Part shown: in pieces, positions 1 through 13,700 of the stretch
Position numbering within the stretch: position 1 is the first letter of the stretch
Layout: each line of letters begins with the position of its first letter
Source: Chionis minor
Lineage: Eukaryota > Chordata > Aves > Charadriiformes > Chionididae
DNA: 64,000 nucleotides
Reading direction: 5' to 3'
NCBI GenBank assembly: GCA_013398295.1
Contig: VZSF01010416.1
Location: 2,208,841-2,272,840, forward strand
The notes under the pieces: generated by a model
Databases searched by the model: none
Seen by the model: the letters and a program-made list of their open reading frames with translations, nothing else
Told to the model about the DNA's origin: nothing
Made by a program: the position numbers and the translations under genes

Positions 1-3000
1 AGAAATCTCTGTCTCTTCCAAAATGCAATGAATTCAAATAGATCAAGTCTTTATAGTACTGTTATGCACCTTCTGTCAACTGGAAAGATTGATTAAAAAA
101 TATCCTCTTCTAACCAAACTTAAGATTTTTTTCTTTTTAACCTGACTCTATAAGAAGTAACTCATGAACACATCCTGGTTATTAATGAAGTTCTTAGTTC
201 CTCACGTTTGATAAAAACAAACAATATAACAAAACAACAATAAAAAGCCTTTGCTCATGGTTCAACCCCCTTTCCAGTCAGCACCTACCCCAAAGCTCCT
301 TTCCCTGTCTTTTCACAAGGCCACATTCCCAGTACTTGCATTTCCTTGGCATTGCTGGTTGTCCTAGTTTCTTGCTTTTACTCCCCATTTCTTTATTTTT
401 TCTACCATTTCACCAGCCCCACAACATTTCATGTTACCAATAGCCAAGGAAACTCAATGTGATTGTGTTTTGGGGAGATGTGTGTGTTTTGGGGGTAAGA
501 AACCAGGTAACTCATGGTCCGAAGAGAGGTATATAAAGCCAGAAACCACTGAAGTCAACAGAATTAATCCAAATAATAATGGCAGCACTGACTACATGTG
601 TTAAGTCTTGGGGTTTTTTTTGGGTGGGTTGGTGGGATTTTAGGGTGGATATCAAATTGATAATTTAAATCCACTGAACTAAACTGAGCTCAAGAGGAGG
701 AAAAAAATAATCAAGTCCATTTGCAAAACATATGTCAGAGGGCACTGAACAGAAAGCTCCTTTTCTTTTTCCTGTGTTGCTCGCTATTGGAAAAAATAAA
801 ATATCCAACGCAGAAGCAAGGTCCACAGAACTGGAAAGTAACCTTTGTCATAGATTCATATAAGAAGATTCATAGATTTCATACAGGAAGAAAAGTGTTT
901 CAACTGTGCTCACATCATAGTGTGAACATTGTACTCGGAAGATCCTTAGAGTGCAACATCAACAGTGTTGCTGACTGCAGGTAATCACAAATTTCACTCA
1001 GGATGACCATATCTTGTGGCAGTTACCACTTTTCTGGAGGATTTGGTTTTGTCTTCCCTTCTTTTGAAGCCTCGTTTGCTCCTGTGCCTTTGTCTAGCTA
1101 TGCTTTAAGCATTTTGTCTCCACGACATCTGGAGGAAGTTTAACTTGAGAAATATCTCTAAGCTGTTTTCATTTAATTCTACGTCCCTACAACAGTGATG
1201 CAGAATCAAATATCTTCTTGTGCCGTGCGTACTCTGATGCTTCTCTAGTTGAAAACTGGGTGGATTGATTTGAATATACATTAAGAATAGAGTTTTACAC
1301 TACAAGCTTCTATCATTTCTGCTGAGCACCACCATCCCCATCTTCTAGCATTACTGCTTTCAAAACAAGCTAAGAATAAGTTCACTTTGGTCTGCTAATC
1401 TACGCGGGGAAAAATAAAGTAGATTCGAGGCTTGGTAGAAACCCAAAAATTGTGATCAAACTATATAGTTAGTAAATTGTTTGTCTAAATCTTTCATGTA
1501 TGATGAAAGATTATTATCATAATTCATTAGCAAATTACAGACTTTGTAATGCGGGCAGTCACAAATTTGGCTTTGTATCAATCATTTTAGACCAGCTGGG
1601 TAGAAATTAACACAACTCTAGGATACATAAAATGAAGAGCTCTTTCATTTTTAATTCACTGGAAACTTTGAAGGAAAGAAATGGAAGCCCTTTCAAAAAT
1701 GTCAGTTTCCCCCGATTTTTGTAAATCACTCCATTTTGGTGNTACCACAGTAACTGCTCTATCAAAATAAATATAATATAAAGTGTACGCAAAAGAAAAA
1801 GCAGTGCAGTTTAAAAAATCCCTTTCTTTCATTGTTCCTGAGGCAGTCATATACGTCAGTGATCACCAGAAGAATTATTAAACAAACACAAAAGCTAATA
1901 GCCTAGCTACTCACAAGATACAATATTGTCAAAATTCCTCCTCTGAGCTTTTTCAGTCTGCCGAGATGACCTTGTACAAAAATGCTTGTTTTGATTATGT
2001 CTACTTTGCCTAAGCTACAAGGCCCATGTATAGTGACAGCTGCATTTGGGAGCAACTTAAAACAAATTTTATCTTAGTGGCACCTAATCCAGAGACCGGT
2101 ACAAGCAGCATGGAAAAGTCAGTGTCAAAATTAAACAATGAAGGCTTTTCTAGGAACAGATGCTTTTTGCCTGCAGCTGTAAAAACCTTAAAACAATCCT
2201 ATACCCCACTGTCTGGTCACGCAACTATGACAAAGCAAGGCATAAATTTTGCCACTTATTTCAAATGTTTGCTGAGAGCTTCTATAACCCTTTTTAAAAA
2301 CAGTAACAGGGATTTCTTGAGGGTGATTATGAGGCTATTTTATCCTTTAAATGAGTGCAAGGCTTTTCAATTTATGCCCACGATTCTGGGTACAAAACCA
2401 AAAGCATAACTTTTCAAGTTCCTGTTTTACACAGACATGGGAAGATAACTGAAAAATCGTAAGAAACGGGTGCACTAAAGAGACAGCACACTGTTTCACT
2501 AAGATGTTAGGGACCAGACAGAGACAAACATTATTAATTCACATTTGAAATGGGAAGTGAGTATTTTCTTTGCATAGTAATCACAAAGCGATGTAGTGCA
2601 GCACTATCATTACACTGCTGCTAAGATACTGCTGACCATTTCAGTGTCGTATCGCCACAACCGCTAGGTTAAATATCCTCATCCCCTCAACTCTCAAAAA
2701 AATTTCCTCTTTCTATTAAATGAATGCACTAATAAACTTCACACCAAAATATAAATGCTTAGTGAAATAACTTCTATAGCTCAATGAACAAAAGTAAATC
2801 ATCAGCTCCCAATTAAGCGAGCAATTTACAATGTCAAGAATCTAGTTGTGCTCCATATGAACCGATGGGGTTTTAGATTAGCTTCTGTTGTGTATTTAAA
2901 AGTGATAGCACCAACATGATTCACGTAAGTACAATATTTTCAAATATTTTCTCACCAAGCGAGCACACTAAAATTGTGAAGTGTTTCCTTTCTTACTCAA

Positions 3001-6000
3001 GTTAAAAAAAAAACAAAAAACACACCAACTTTTCCAGAACAACAGTTCATTAACACCTCACTATTTATAAGTATAATTGGGTTGTTTGATGAGAAAACAT
3101 GAGAGAACACTGTGCCTACCATAATTTGCACAAATACAAATTTCATTGTTTGAAAACAAATCAGCAATTCAACAATTGTTGTGTTTTTTTTAAATAAGTG
3201 TATATCACGAAGTAATAGATGTGATCATATTATAGTTAACATAGGATAGAAAGGTTAAAGCATGCTCTAGCACACTTTAATTTGCAAGCTGTAAATTAAT
3301 CTTTTTTTATTGCAAAAAATGATAAATTTAACTTTTCATTTATGATTCACCCAAGTATAATTTATACAGATAGCAGTGCTATGCTAGTTAGCTACAGAGT
3401 ACTGCTTTCCCACTCTAAATAGCACAGGAACTAGGGACAGAGCTGTTTAATATGTTCATAAAGCTGCTTAGGTTTTCTTGTCATTTCATGCTAACACCTT
3501 TTTAATAGCTAGCATTATGATAGAAGCCTTGCATAAAAATTCTCCACCTGAAAGCAAAACACAGCAAATATTCAAAATCAGAATAGCAAGCGATGGTTTT
3601 AATTGCAGATTTTAAAAAATTCAGGGTTTTAAATTAGGTCTTGATCCCCAAAATCCTTAGCATCCTTAAATTACATGAGTAAAGCCATTCAATTCAACAT
3701 GATTACTTCTAAAATAAGGACAACTCACATGACTGAGCATTTACGGAGCCGAACCTATAACCAAAATTATAACAATGACTCCTCATTACTTTCAAATTCA
3801 AATAAATTGATCCTTATCCTTTGAGAGTTTCTCTCAAATCCAACTATGCTTATGGATGGAGTGTGATAGAGACAGAGAACGAGAGAAAGGAAGAAGGGAG
3901 ATATAAAGATACACACAAAACTACAAGCGCTGACAAATCGAAAGCTAACAGATGTGTGACTTCTAATTAGTTATAATAATCTGTGCTTTGACGCTATTGG
4001 AACATGCCTCGCCTTCCCTTGGAAATCAAACAGCTTCCTTTGGAGTTCTAAACTCTCTGGGTGCTTCTAAATTTATTCCAGGGAAAAAACCTTGCTTTCA
4101 GCAAATTTTAGATAACTACAGTGATAACTTTATGAAAGGAAAATATTAAATTATAATTATCCTAAACAGACACAGTCTTGTGAAACTAACCCTACATTCA
4201 TATGAAAATACAAAGCATTGACTATAATGAATTTGATTCATCCTTGGACACAAAGCTTTACCACAGTAAACTCAGTCAACTGTTGCTCTTGCTTTTATAT
4301 TCATAGTACTTAAATAGCGCACTTTAAAACAAAAAAAACTCCAATTGGCTTTTCATACATCCACCCTCCCCAAAAATAACGCACTTGAAAAACCCAAATG
4401 ATATGAAAAGGCTTCAAGGCCTCTTTTCTCCTTTTCACAGCACTTTTTTTTTTTTATTTCTGTTTGCAGTAATCTGCCTTTCACTTTCTCATTGCTACAG
4501 AACAAACGAGGAGGCTCAGCACTTTGAAAAGGGGGCTCAATGTGTAATGGGTCCACTAGAATTAATTTAGTTGCACCAAATCCATTGAGCAGTGAGGTTT
4601 TTTTCTCCTCTCAAATCATTTTGAGTCGGACGCAGCCCCCAGCCTTTGTAATTCTAGTAAAGCACTTAAAGTGCACAGTAGGTGTTCATCAGGACCATCT
4701 GGTCAAAAGCAAAACAAGCTGCTGATTTTGCCTTTGAATAGAATGAAGCAAGTGTGAATTAGTCTCTTCAATTAGCACTATTACAACCTGTCAAGTGCAT
4801 ATTGTAAAACAGGATTATTACAGTATTGGTCACCAGTGCAATTATTTACTCTCTGCCTTTTCTTGCATATAAAAATGTCCGTGTTTACTAGTTTTTGATA
4901 ACTGAAGATCGTTTCTTTAATGATATGCACGTCCAAACCCACCAAAACCAAATTACAGGTTATGAAACATATTCTGTCAGGAATATATTAAGCTTCATAA
5001 TTAATAGAGCAGTAAAAGAGTGCCCTTTCTTTATCCCTTATTGCTGTTTCTGTTGCATAAAAAGAAAAAGAATAATGCTTTTATACGCTTATCAATACGA
5101 TCTCTTCGAAACAGACCCCTACAGCCAGATATTAAGATATTTTAAGTGCCTAATAAAGCTATCACTTGTGAACAGGTACTTAAAAGGTATTTTCCCTTTA
5201 TTTCCCAAGGAACTTCTTTCTCATATAATTCCTAACACATGACCATTCACAAAAAGTTTATCAAGGATTTCTTTCTGTAAATACATTTTAGTTTAGCAGT
5301 GTGCTGGCTTTCTTTAAAAGAAAGGCCAAAAAAAAGGAACCAAATCAAGAAGTTGATTTAGCTTTATAAAAACAGATTTTTCTCTCCTTATTTAAAAAGT
5401 CAAAAACTAGCTTCCTAGCTGGTATTCATTTACCACTGCAGAACACTGAGGTTATCACAGCAATGGATGTTTAAATTATGTATACTCACTAAGAAATTGA
5501 ATATAATTTTTACATGACAGATTGCTTTAAAGAACAAACAAAATGTTCAAATGTCACAAAAAGAATATACGTCTTGTGAGTACCATCAGTAAAACAACAA
5601 CATATTTTACTAGCTTCTCTGATACTAAGAAAATAATTGAACAATAGCGGAGAATGTTTGTGCACCTCCTATTAAATACCAAAAAGTGTTCGTTACTGAT
5701 TTTTATTAGCATAAGAATAGTTTTCAACAATGTCAAAGCAAGTTCAAAAACTCAAAATAGAACACAACTCCTTCTGAAACAATGTATGTACCAGATTTGG
5801 ATACGTCCATATTCTGATCTCCAGCAAATGTATTTTACCGTAATTACTTAGCTACAACATTAAAAAGAAGAACATTATTTATATATACATTTCATGTCCC
5901 CATGTCAATACCTGACCTTTACTGTGGATGATCTCACTCAACAATTGGCTTGAAAACATTTTGTACGGATACCAAAAATCAGATGTGAAAAAGGTGTAAG

Positions 6001-9000
6001 ACCTTCAGCCGGATTATTTTTCTGCATGCTAAAGGTAATTCATCTGCTCAGCTATGTTTATATATTATGTTTATTTAGGCCTTTTAAATAAGGTTTCTGC
6101 CCGCGTGTTTATAAATGGTGCGTTTGTATCTTGTTTCACACTCATCCGCTTATCAAAAAAGTTTTAAAAAATTCAGCACAAAGGACTTCAAACGGTCATT
6201 AGGGCCCGTCAACACAGAATTTATAGTTTTTCTCAGCCCAAGCAGTTGCATGCACAAATAGTTCCTCCTCCTGCCTGGAGTGCTATTGGATACATTGCTT
6301 TTCATATTCCACCTTAGCCGGTAAGTCTATAGGGAACAAAGAACAAATATATTACCTATCACAGGTGACAGGGATGCTAAGCAGCTACCCTCCGATGAGG
6401 TTATTGGCTAAAGGAACGGAATAAAGAGCAGATGCAGCTCTGCAGAGGCAACCAGTATTTAGGGACCCATCTTCTTCGCGTTGTTTGCACAGATTTTATG
6501 TTTTACTAGGAATTATAGTGTCCCGTACACACTTTACCTAGTATTCTCAACTGAAATCTCCAGCAGTTACAAAATAAAAATCACCAATCTACAAGAGGCC
6601 TGAGGTTTCTGCGTATTTAACTCATCCACCCTTTAGCAGCCACAGCCTGTGTACACTCCTGTAATCCCGCACGCAGGAATCACAAAAAGGCTTCAAAGTC
6701 TATGCCAACAGTAAAACAGACAAACACAAACTCTGTGTTTTTAACAGTTACACAGTTTGTTAAATTTTTTTTTCCCCCTCTGTGTCACTGACTAAAAAAC
6801 CAAAAAGTGTGAAGCATGCTATTGTGACAAGAACTGAAACTCAGAAAGTTTTTCACAAATTAGTTTGCCTGCTGCAGGATGAGAACACAAACTTGCTTTC
6901 CACGAACCATTTAAATATTCTCCCTCTTGAAAAGGGCTTTCCTTCATCTCCATCAAATAAGATAACTACGACTTGCAAAAGTGAAAAGTAGAAACGTTCA
7001 TTTCTAAATGAGTACGAGTTCATAAGAACAGACAGAAAACAAATTATGTTGAACGTGGCAATGCCTTCTAATAATTTAGCACATAACTTCTCAAATCAAA
7101 ATTTAAAAATTCTCTCACTCCAATTATGGATAGCCTCTACAAATTATCTCAGCATAATAAAGAGCAAGTATTCGGACAGAAAACCCCTTTTAGTCTTGTA
7201 AGCATTAGAAGTCCAATTTGTTAGAATTGTCGTTATTTAACCATATAATACATTGCAAATGTATTGAAATGTATTAATTTACTGTCTCCAAACTGGCACA
7301 AAACCTATTAATTTCCACTTTAAAATGCGGATCATGGGAAAAAGTAATCATGATATTTCCCACAACAGTATCTGCCCAGAATTAATTTAATACTGCAATT
7401 TTACAAGAACAAACAGATGTCAGAAACCTGTGACACAGATTAATTTGCAATTTAGGCCAACATGTTATCATTAACTTTCCAAGTTAACAACTCCCCTGCC
7501 CAACTCGCAATAAAAATCCAACATCCAGAATTTTGCACAAGTTCAGTTTAATTTTTTATTTCATTTCTGAAGATTCCCTATAGGCTTGTAATCCCACATC
7601 AATATAATTGAATGTAATTTATAAACTGAGAAATTAAATCTTAATGCGTAAACAGTTGAAGATGCAGATAAAGCATGTTAAAAAAAAAAAATAGGCATTT
7701 TCAAGTACCATCCAAAATCCAACTATTGAATTAACACACAAGAAATTGTGGAAGCAGACGTGAGCACTACGGCTTCAGGCTTCTCTCAGAGATTTTTCTG
7801 CCAGATTGTTTCCCCATTAAACAGCAAGATTTGTTTGAAACAACAGTTCGTCCAAATATCATTTACTATTAAACATGCATTCTAAACAATAAAATAAAAT
7901 ATGACAGAGAACTGAAGCAACAGTAGTTTAGGGAAGCACAGCTGAGAGCTCACTGGATTTTGCATTTAATCCATTGCAAAATATTTATGACAGTTTTGAA
8001 AGGGTGGTGGAGTTGGGGTTTTGGTGTGGTGTGGTGCACTGGGTTGGTTGGGTTTTTTTGAGACACTTGGAAAAAAATATCTATTCCTTAAAATTCACAG
8101 CACTAATAATAACAGCAATCTAAACAACTAGCCCTGGAGAGACAGTTGCACCCAACTGTGGCAAGCAGTAGAACATTTATAGAATTTTAAATATTTCTTT
8201 TAATAATTGATGTAGTCATTTTGAATCTTTCTGCATAGGATAGAACGTGTGAGTAGATTGCATTAACACTGCTTAAACATTTCAACTTGTCAGTATGGCC
8301 AAGTCGATTTCTGAAATATTTGCAGTATTTTCCCATCGAAACAGTAATAAAGGTAGAATAAATATATGCCACTGCTTTATAATCACTGAACATTAATGAA
8401 TATTTTATGTCTTTTTAAATCTCCCTGTTTAATTTAAAAGGGTGAAATTAAGTCTCCTCCCTGCAATATGCCAATTATCTGTAAATCAAACAATAACTTG
8501 GCCATTATACTCCTTTTTGTTAATATACCAGAAGCTAATTTGAAAACACTGAACAGCATTTTTAGGTAATAATTGAATAGTCCTTCCTGCCCTCTTGTGG
8601 TTGGCAACTGCAACTCGCATAGAGCTTTTTCCACGACTACAAAAATATACCAGAAGGAAAGTAAACTATTAATTTGTTAAAGTGTGAACAAGAGAGTGAA
8701 GGGGAAAAAAATAAATAAATAAATCTAACAGTCCCTGGAGAGGAGAGAGACAGGGGAGAGGAGAGAACAAAAGATATCACCGATTCCTTCAAATTGCACA
8801 GACTAACTAGATTCTTCCATCATTTGTTACAATGCTCACTCTATGCTAAAAGAAAAAAAAATCAAATTAAAAAGCCATTAGGGAGTTAACATACAAAAGA
8901 GTGGTTGTTTTCTATAATTAGACAACTGTTCGCCAACCCTTTTACCTCAGCCAAATCCCCAGTGACTTCCACAAGACTTTGCACCAAGAGACTTATTCAC

Positions 9001-10613
9001 CTGTTCAGCATCAGCCGCACAAGAGGGTCCAGAGTTCTCTTTGCATTTTAGCCTCTGAAATGGTCTTTCTAATTTTAAACACTATATTCAATGTAATACT
9101 TAGATACAAGACAGAAAGGCAAAGAAAGGTTTGATGCTCATGCTGATTATGGGATGATAGGGTTTTGGGGGATTTTAGTTGTTTAATGGGGAAAATCATA
9201 ACTGACTTTTAAATTAAGTCAAATTCATATGTTAATATGTCAACTGTAACCTGCCATTACCAGCTTCAAAAAACTTCAGTGCATGTAATGGCAGCCTAGG
9301 TTCCCATCCACTGTCACAGCTTTCTGATTTCTTTAAACCAGGTAAAACTCACAAGCAAAGTAGTAATTGATATAGCATAGATAAAAAAACCCCAGACAAT
9401 ATGTATGTATGTGGGTTTTTTTAGAATCTCATGATTTTAAAATTAAAAACAAATATTCTGATCATTTATTACCATAAATATTCAATTATTTTTAATTTTA
9501 AGGAGTCAGAGCTTGTCCCCTGAGAAAACTAACTGATGCAACTATGTTTCTTTGTTTGTATTATTTAAAAAAAAAAAAAATCCCAAAAAACTTACTATAA
9601 TCGGTTTAAAAAGGTAAAGGAGAAAGCAGGCTTTCATGCAAGGGAATGATCAGAATTTAGATCTTAAGAATAACAGGATTCACCATGAAAACAGGTAATG
9701 ATCATTTTTCATTGTTGTATGAGATGTTGCTCCTATAGCTAATATTACAGAACTTAAAATAATTCTGTCTGCAATGTCAGCACGTGACACGAAAAACTTC
9801 AATAAAATCTGTTTAACCCTAAAAGGCTGAGAGAAGTGTCAGACCGATAGCAAACATACATTTAATTTGAAAAGCAAACATTTAATCTTAATATTTTGTA
9901 ATGTGAATTCCGAAGATTCACATTTCTAGATTGTTTTTCACGTTTCCAGAAGTTAGTGGGTTATACGGAAAATAACATCCAAAACATCTGGCATTAGACG
10001 TACCACAGAGCATTAGACAACAACTTTTGGCTTTAGAAAGGAGTTTTAAATATATGCAAGGACTGCTCATTCTAAATTCAGAGTCATATTAGAGATACTT
10101 GTTCATATAGGACCTAATTCTGACTAAGTTCTCTACAACATCACCCCTTGCTGGCCATTCTACAGAACGGCAGTGACGTCCATTATACACAAAACCACTT
10201 GGCTACCAAGGCAGCAAGAATTACAGCACTACAATAGGAACCAGTAATGGTAGAGGTGTCTACAAAATGGAGATGGAGCTGGTTAAAAGAAGGGAAGGCA
10301 GAGGGTGCTTCAAGGGGCTTAAAGATAAAATGTAATTTGAATAATCGCCTTTCTTCATCACTCTAGAATAACTCAATAAACACTTTTCGTATATTTTGCT
10401 ACTACAATGCAATAATTTAATAGAAAACCTTTTTTAGGCCAGGTTTTTTTAATCAAATTGCAGCAATCTCTATGATCCAGTCGATTAAACCAAACAAAAA
10501 GACTAATAAAATAAAGGAATATCCATCAAGCCCATGTAAACCCTCTTTAACAGAGCTAGCGTTAGCTATAATGAGCTACATTTATTCTTCAGCTGTGAAA
10601 CAGCAGCACTCAC
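1..10613 (-). other. FAF1: FAF1 intron 7 (5' part, runs off the left edge)
   Basis: The donor GTGAGT at 10608-10613 opens an intron that fills the rest of the window. I did not find the next FAF1 exon. The sequence is AT-rich and nearly free of recognisable CR1 or LTR DNA over 10 kb, in contrast to introns 1, 2 and 4. It holds G/T-rich patches at about 604-650 and 7998-8060, a TAAA microsatellite at 8710-8724, a GA-rich run at about 8738-8770, an N at 1742 and a motif-dense block at about 4620-4860. No gene is visible. Confidence 0.8.
8710..8724 (+). repeat. TAAA microsatellite
   Basis: Short AATA tetranucleotide array within an A-rich run in intron 7. Confidence 0.8.
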
Positions 10614-10719
10614 CTCCTGAATGGTACTGCTTCCTGAGAAGTTGAGGTTGTACTCCCGCTGGACTTCTCGATGGGTGACAATCAGCATGAAGTTTTGATT
10701 TAATGACTCCTGCAGGGCC
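10614..10719 (-). CDS. FAF1: FAF1 coding exon 7 (residues 184-219, start of UBL2)
   Basis: The exon is 106 nt. One base finishes Gly184 and 35 codons follow, encoding [20 protein letters not shown] then [15 protein letters not shown]. This opens the second ubiquitin-like domain of FAF1. The acceptor tract is TTTTTCTTTCAACCATTTCAG read on the minus strand, and the donor is GAG|GTGAGT, phase 0. The next exon should begin with residues like VKRNVYDLTS. I searched the minus strand from 10613 to 1 and did not find it, so the following intron probably runs past the left edge. The one apparent change from the mammalian sequence is LIVTH for LIITH. Confidence 0.95.
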
Positions 10720-13700
10720 CTGAAATGGTTGAAAGAAAAACAAGAAAATCAGGGATAAGCATGTTATAGCTTGTTTTACAGTTAGATGCAAAAACCCCAG
10801 GGTACCCTAAACTCTACATGGACAAGTCCAGGCACAACATTATCATCTCTCTTTTCACTCTTAAATGCAAGGAAGCATGCTGAGAATGACCAAAGGCCAT
10901 TCCTGAACTCCTTCCTTAATAAGGTGACTGCAGCCTTTAAAGCTCTTCTAATGTTAAATATTCTCAAAACTGAGAGTCACATTATCTTCACAAACATCGG
11001 GTATATTTAGCACTCATAATGCCATTAATACCAGGTTTGTAAGCATATTGATGACCAGACAAAATATCAAGCTACAATGCACATTAAAAACTGATGGTAA
11101 GTAGAACAAGGCAAAGCATGCTCTCGCTTCTCTAGGGTTACCTGAAGCATAAACCAAACGGAAATTCTTCCGCTTAGTTTCACTCAAAGCACATAAACCC
11201 AGCTAATTAGAACTGGAAAACTAACCATGGCAAAATATCTCATGTGGGTATTGAGCATTTAGAAAAGTTAGTTCTGCTCAAATTGGTTTAAATGTACATT
11301 AAAACATCTTTAATAATATGAATTAAATAATAATCATCTTAAGATACAGATTAAACAGGCCAACTCTACGTTCATGCTCTCACAAACTTGGCGGGGTTTG
11401 TGATTTTCCTGGTAACAAAACAGCTGAATGTTAAAAAGGCATCCTGTTTGTTTTATTAGGTACAAAATTGTGCAGCTATCTACTTTTCAAAATAGAAGGC
11501 AGGACTTCTGTGATAAACACGGCAATTACAGCTGTGTACAATCTTATATAGGCTACAAAACCGCCGTAATGTTGTAACAGAGCTCAGATTGCTAAACAGT
11601 ATTTATGCAGACTTGACCTGTTCAGTGGCATACGGAATTAAATTGGGTTTGTTCTTTTTTTTTCCCTTATCACACACTCTTAAAAGAATGACAGACTGCG
11701 TTTTTTTCCTTCACATCTTCACTGTTCCATGACACTTCAACATGCCATTCCTCTTAGCAATAAAGGACATATTCTGTATGCAGATGAGCACAGCTGTATC
11801 TTAAGATACAAGAAGACAAGAAAGACTACTAGACTATTTGTGTTCCGATTTGTTAGTTTTAACTGCTACTGGAATTACTGAGCTGCAGTTTCTCTGCTCA
11901 GCTGGTAGTGAACCCATGCAATACTCACTGAATGCTGTAGCAAGAGATGCACAATTTGCTTTATCATCTCAAGAAAAATTACCTTACAAAAATATCTTCA
12001 CTCAGCAACTTAATTTGGATTCTGTGACATCTCAAACATAATAATCACATACTACAAAACAAAATCATTAAGGACTATTTCTCGTCTTTTATGGTATTGT
12101 AATATGGAAGATAAATACAACTCATTGCCAATCCTAAGTATGATCAAGTGTACGAGAGACACTATAAATGTCACTGAAGTTATCTATGCTGAACATAAAG
12201 TTAGCTGCACTTGTCACAAAATCTTGTAAAAAAAAAAAAAAAAGCCTAAATCATAGGCTTTTCCAGNTATTTTCAAAGGTAATTCCAATTTGATTGTTAA
12301 CAGTAAGTTTCGCACCACCAATAACCGTATTTTCTTTTGGCAAATGTTCAGTAGCAACTAAAATACCCTGCTGTGCTTTTTCAGATTCTGATTTTTTATT
12401 TGTTTTCAGCAAATACTGGAGGCAAATGACATATTTAATTGCTCTGAAAACATTAATTATAGCATATGTGAATGAATGGCTCTGGATTCCATACAGAATC
12501 ACTATAACAAAATATCTCTTATAGATATTTTTGACTCTATCTGAAAATCTGTAGATGCTAACCAATAACATGACTCACATTTTCATTCTGTAATTGATGG
12601 AAACATAGAATGAAACAGGTTAGTTTGATCAAATTCTCAGTCTCTCAAGGTATGCATAATACACACACTTAAATACTACCCAAAATACAGCATGCTAATA
12701 AAAAGCATCTGTTCATAGGAAAGGTTGTCCACTTCTCTATTTCACCGGGATGTGATAGCAGAGAGTATTTAGAAAAGGAAAAAAAACCTCTTCAAACACA
12801 GTTAATTTAAATCAAGTGCCTTAAAATTAAAAGCCTCAAATTTTGAAGTAAATAACAATTTTGACACCTCTACTTTTTGGATTTCTAAACCACGCAAGTT
12901 GAATGTTGTTAACAAGCAAATTCTCAGTATATTTTCATAGCCAAATACAGTGAAAGAGGAGGTTGAAAATTAAGCTGGCAAAAAACAAAAAAAAAAAAAA
13001 AAGGGGGGAAAAAAAAAAGAAAAAAACCCCACCACCAAAAAAAAAAAGACCCTGAAAAAATTGGTTTTGAAAGGGTTAGCAAATAAAGTGCATGGTTATT
13101 TATTCACCTTTTCTTCAGAAAAATATAACAAGTAATATTATTTCTCCTTACACAGAAATGCAGTGGTCAACTAATCCAACCCTTTGAGCCCCTACATCAA
13201 AACTTCATATGATCTAATGCTCATAAGACCTGTGCCATGTATGTTAGAAAGTCCAGGGGAGGAGGAATTGATGGCACATCTGATGGGCTGTTTGTGCCAA
13301 GGACTTCCTATGCCTACTAACGCTCCTCTGCGGGATGGGGCTGATCTGAACACCCAGCTGGAAAGCCAGCGATGACAATCCCCTCCCGTATTCATTTCCT
13401 CCAGCAACTAGGGATGTAAATGACCCCAAATTATTTGTGCCAATAGAATGCTGCATCCAAAACATACCTTGCTCTAAAACTGTACTTTCAGCCATTACGG
13501 CTGTGATCAAATGTACAAAATAGGTGTATTTAAAGGAGACTTCTCGTTGAGAGTAACATGAAGCTTGCTTTTATTTCTTTTTAGGTGCACATAACTGTAG
13601 TGAGAAGACTGACTTTGAACACAATGCACATTTCTAAAATTTTGGTTTCAGTGTTTGCAGCAGTTTCATTTTCCTGCAAATGTTATCAGTTGACTGCAAT

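Noticed and set aside
2026..2409. 127-codon open frame on the plus strand
   Set aside because: No recognisable domain or family resemblance, no splice or promoter context, and of a length expected by chance in 64 kb.
4895..5242. 115-codon open frame on the plus strand
   Set aside because: Its composition mirrors AT-rich intron, there is no motif, and it lies next to a possible regulatory block rather than a gene.
1..10613. FAF1 exon 8 (expected to start VKRNVYDLTS)
   Set aside because: Searched on the minus strand and not found; most likely it lies beyond the left edge.
12251..12571. 106-codon minus-strand frame with a stretch ending in [11 protein letters not shown]
   Set aside because: It briefly resembled FAF1 exon 6 (HLPKNN), but the phase and splice sites do not fit and the true exon 6 is at 18932-19020.
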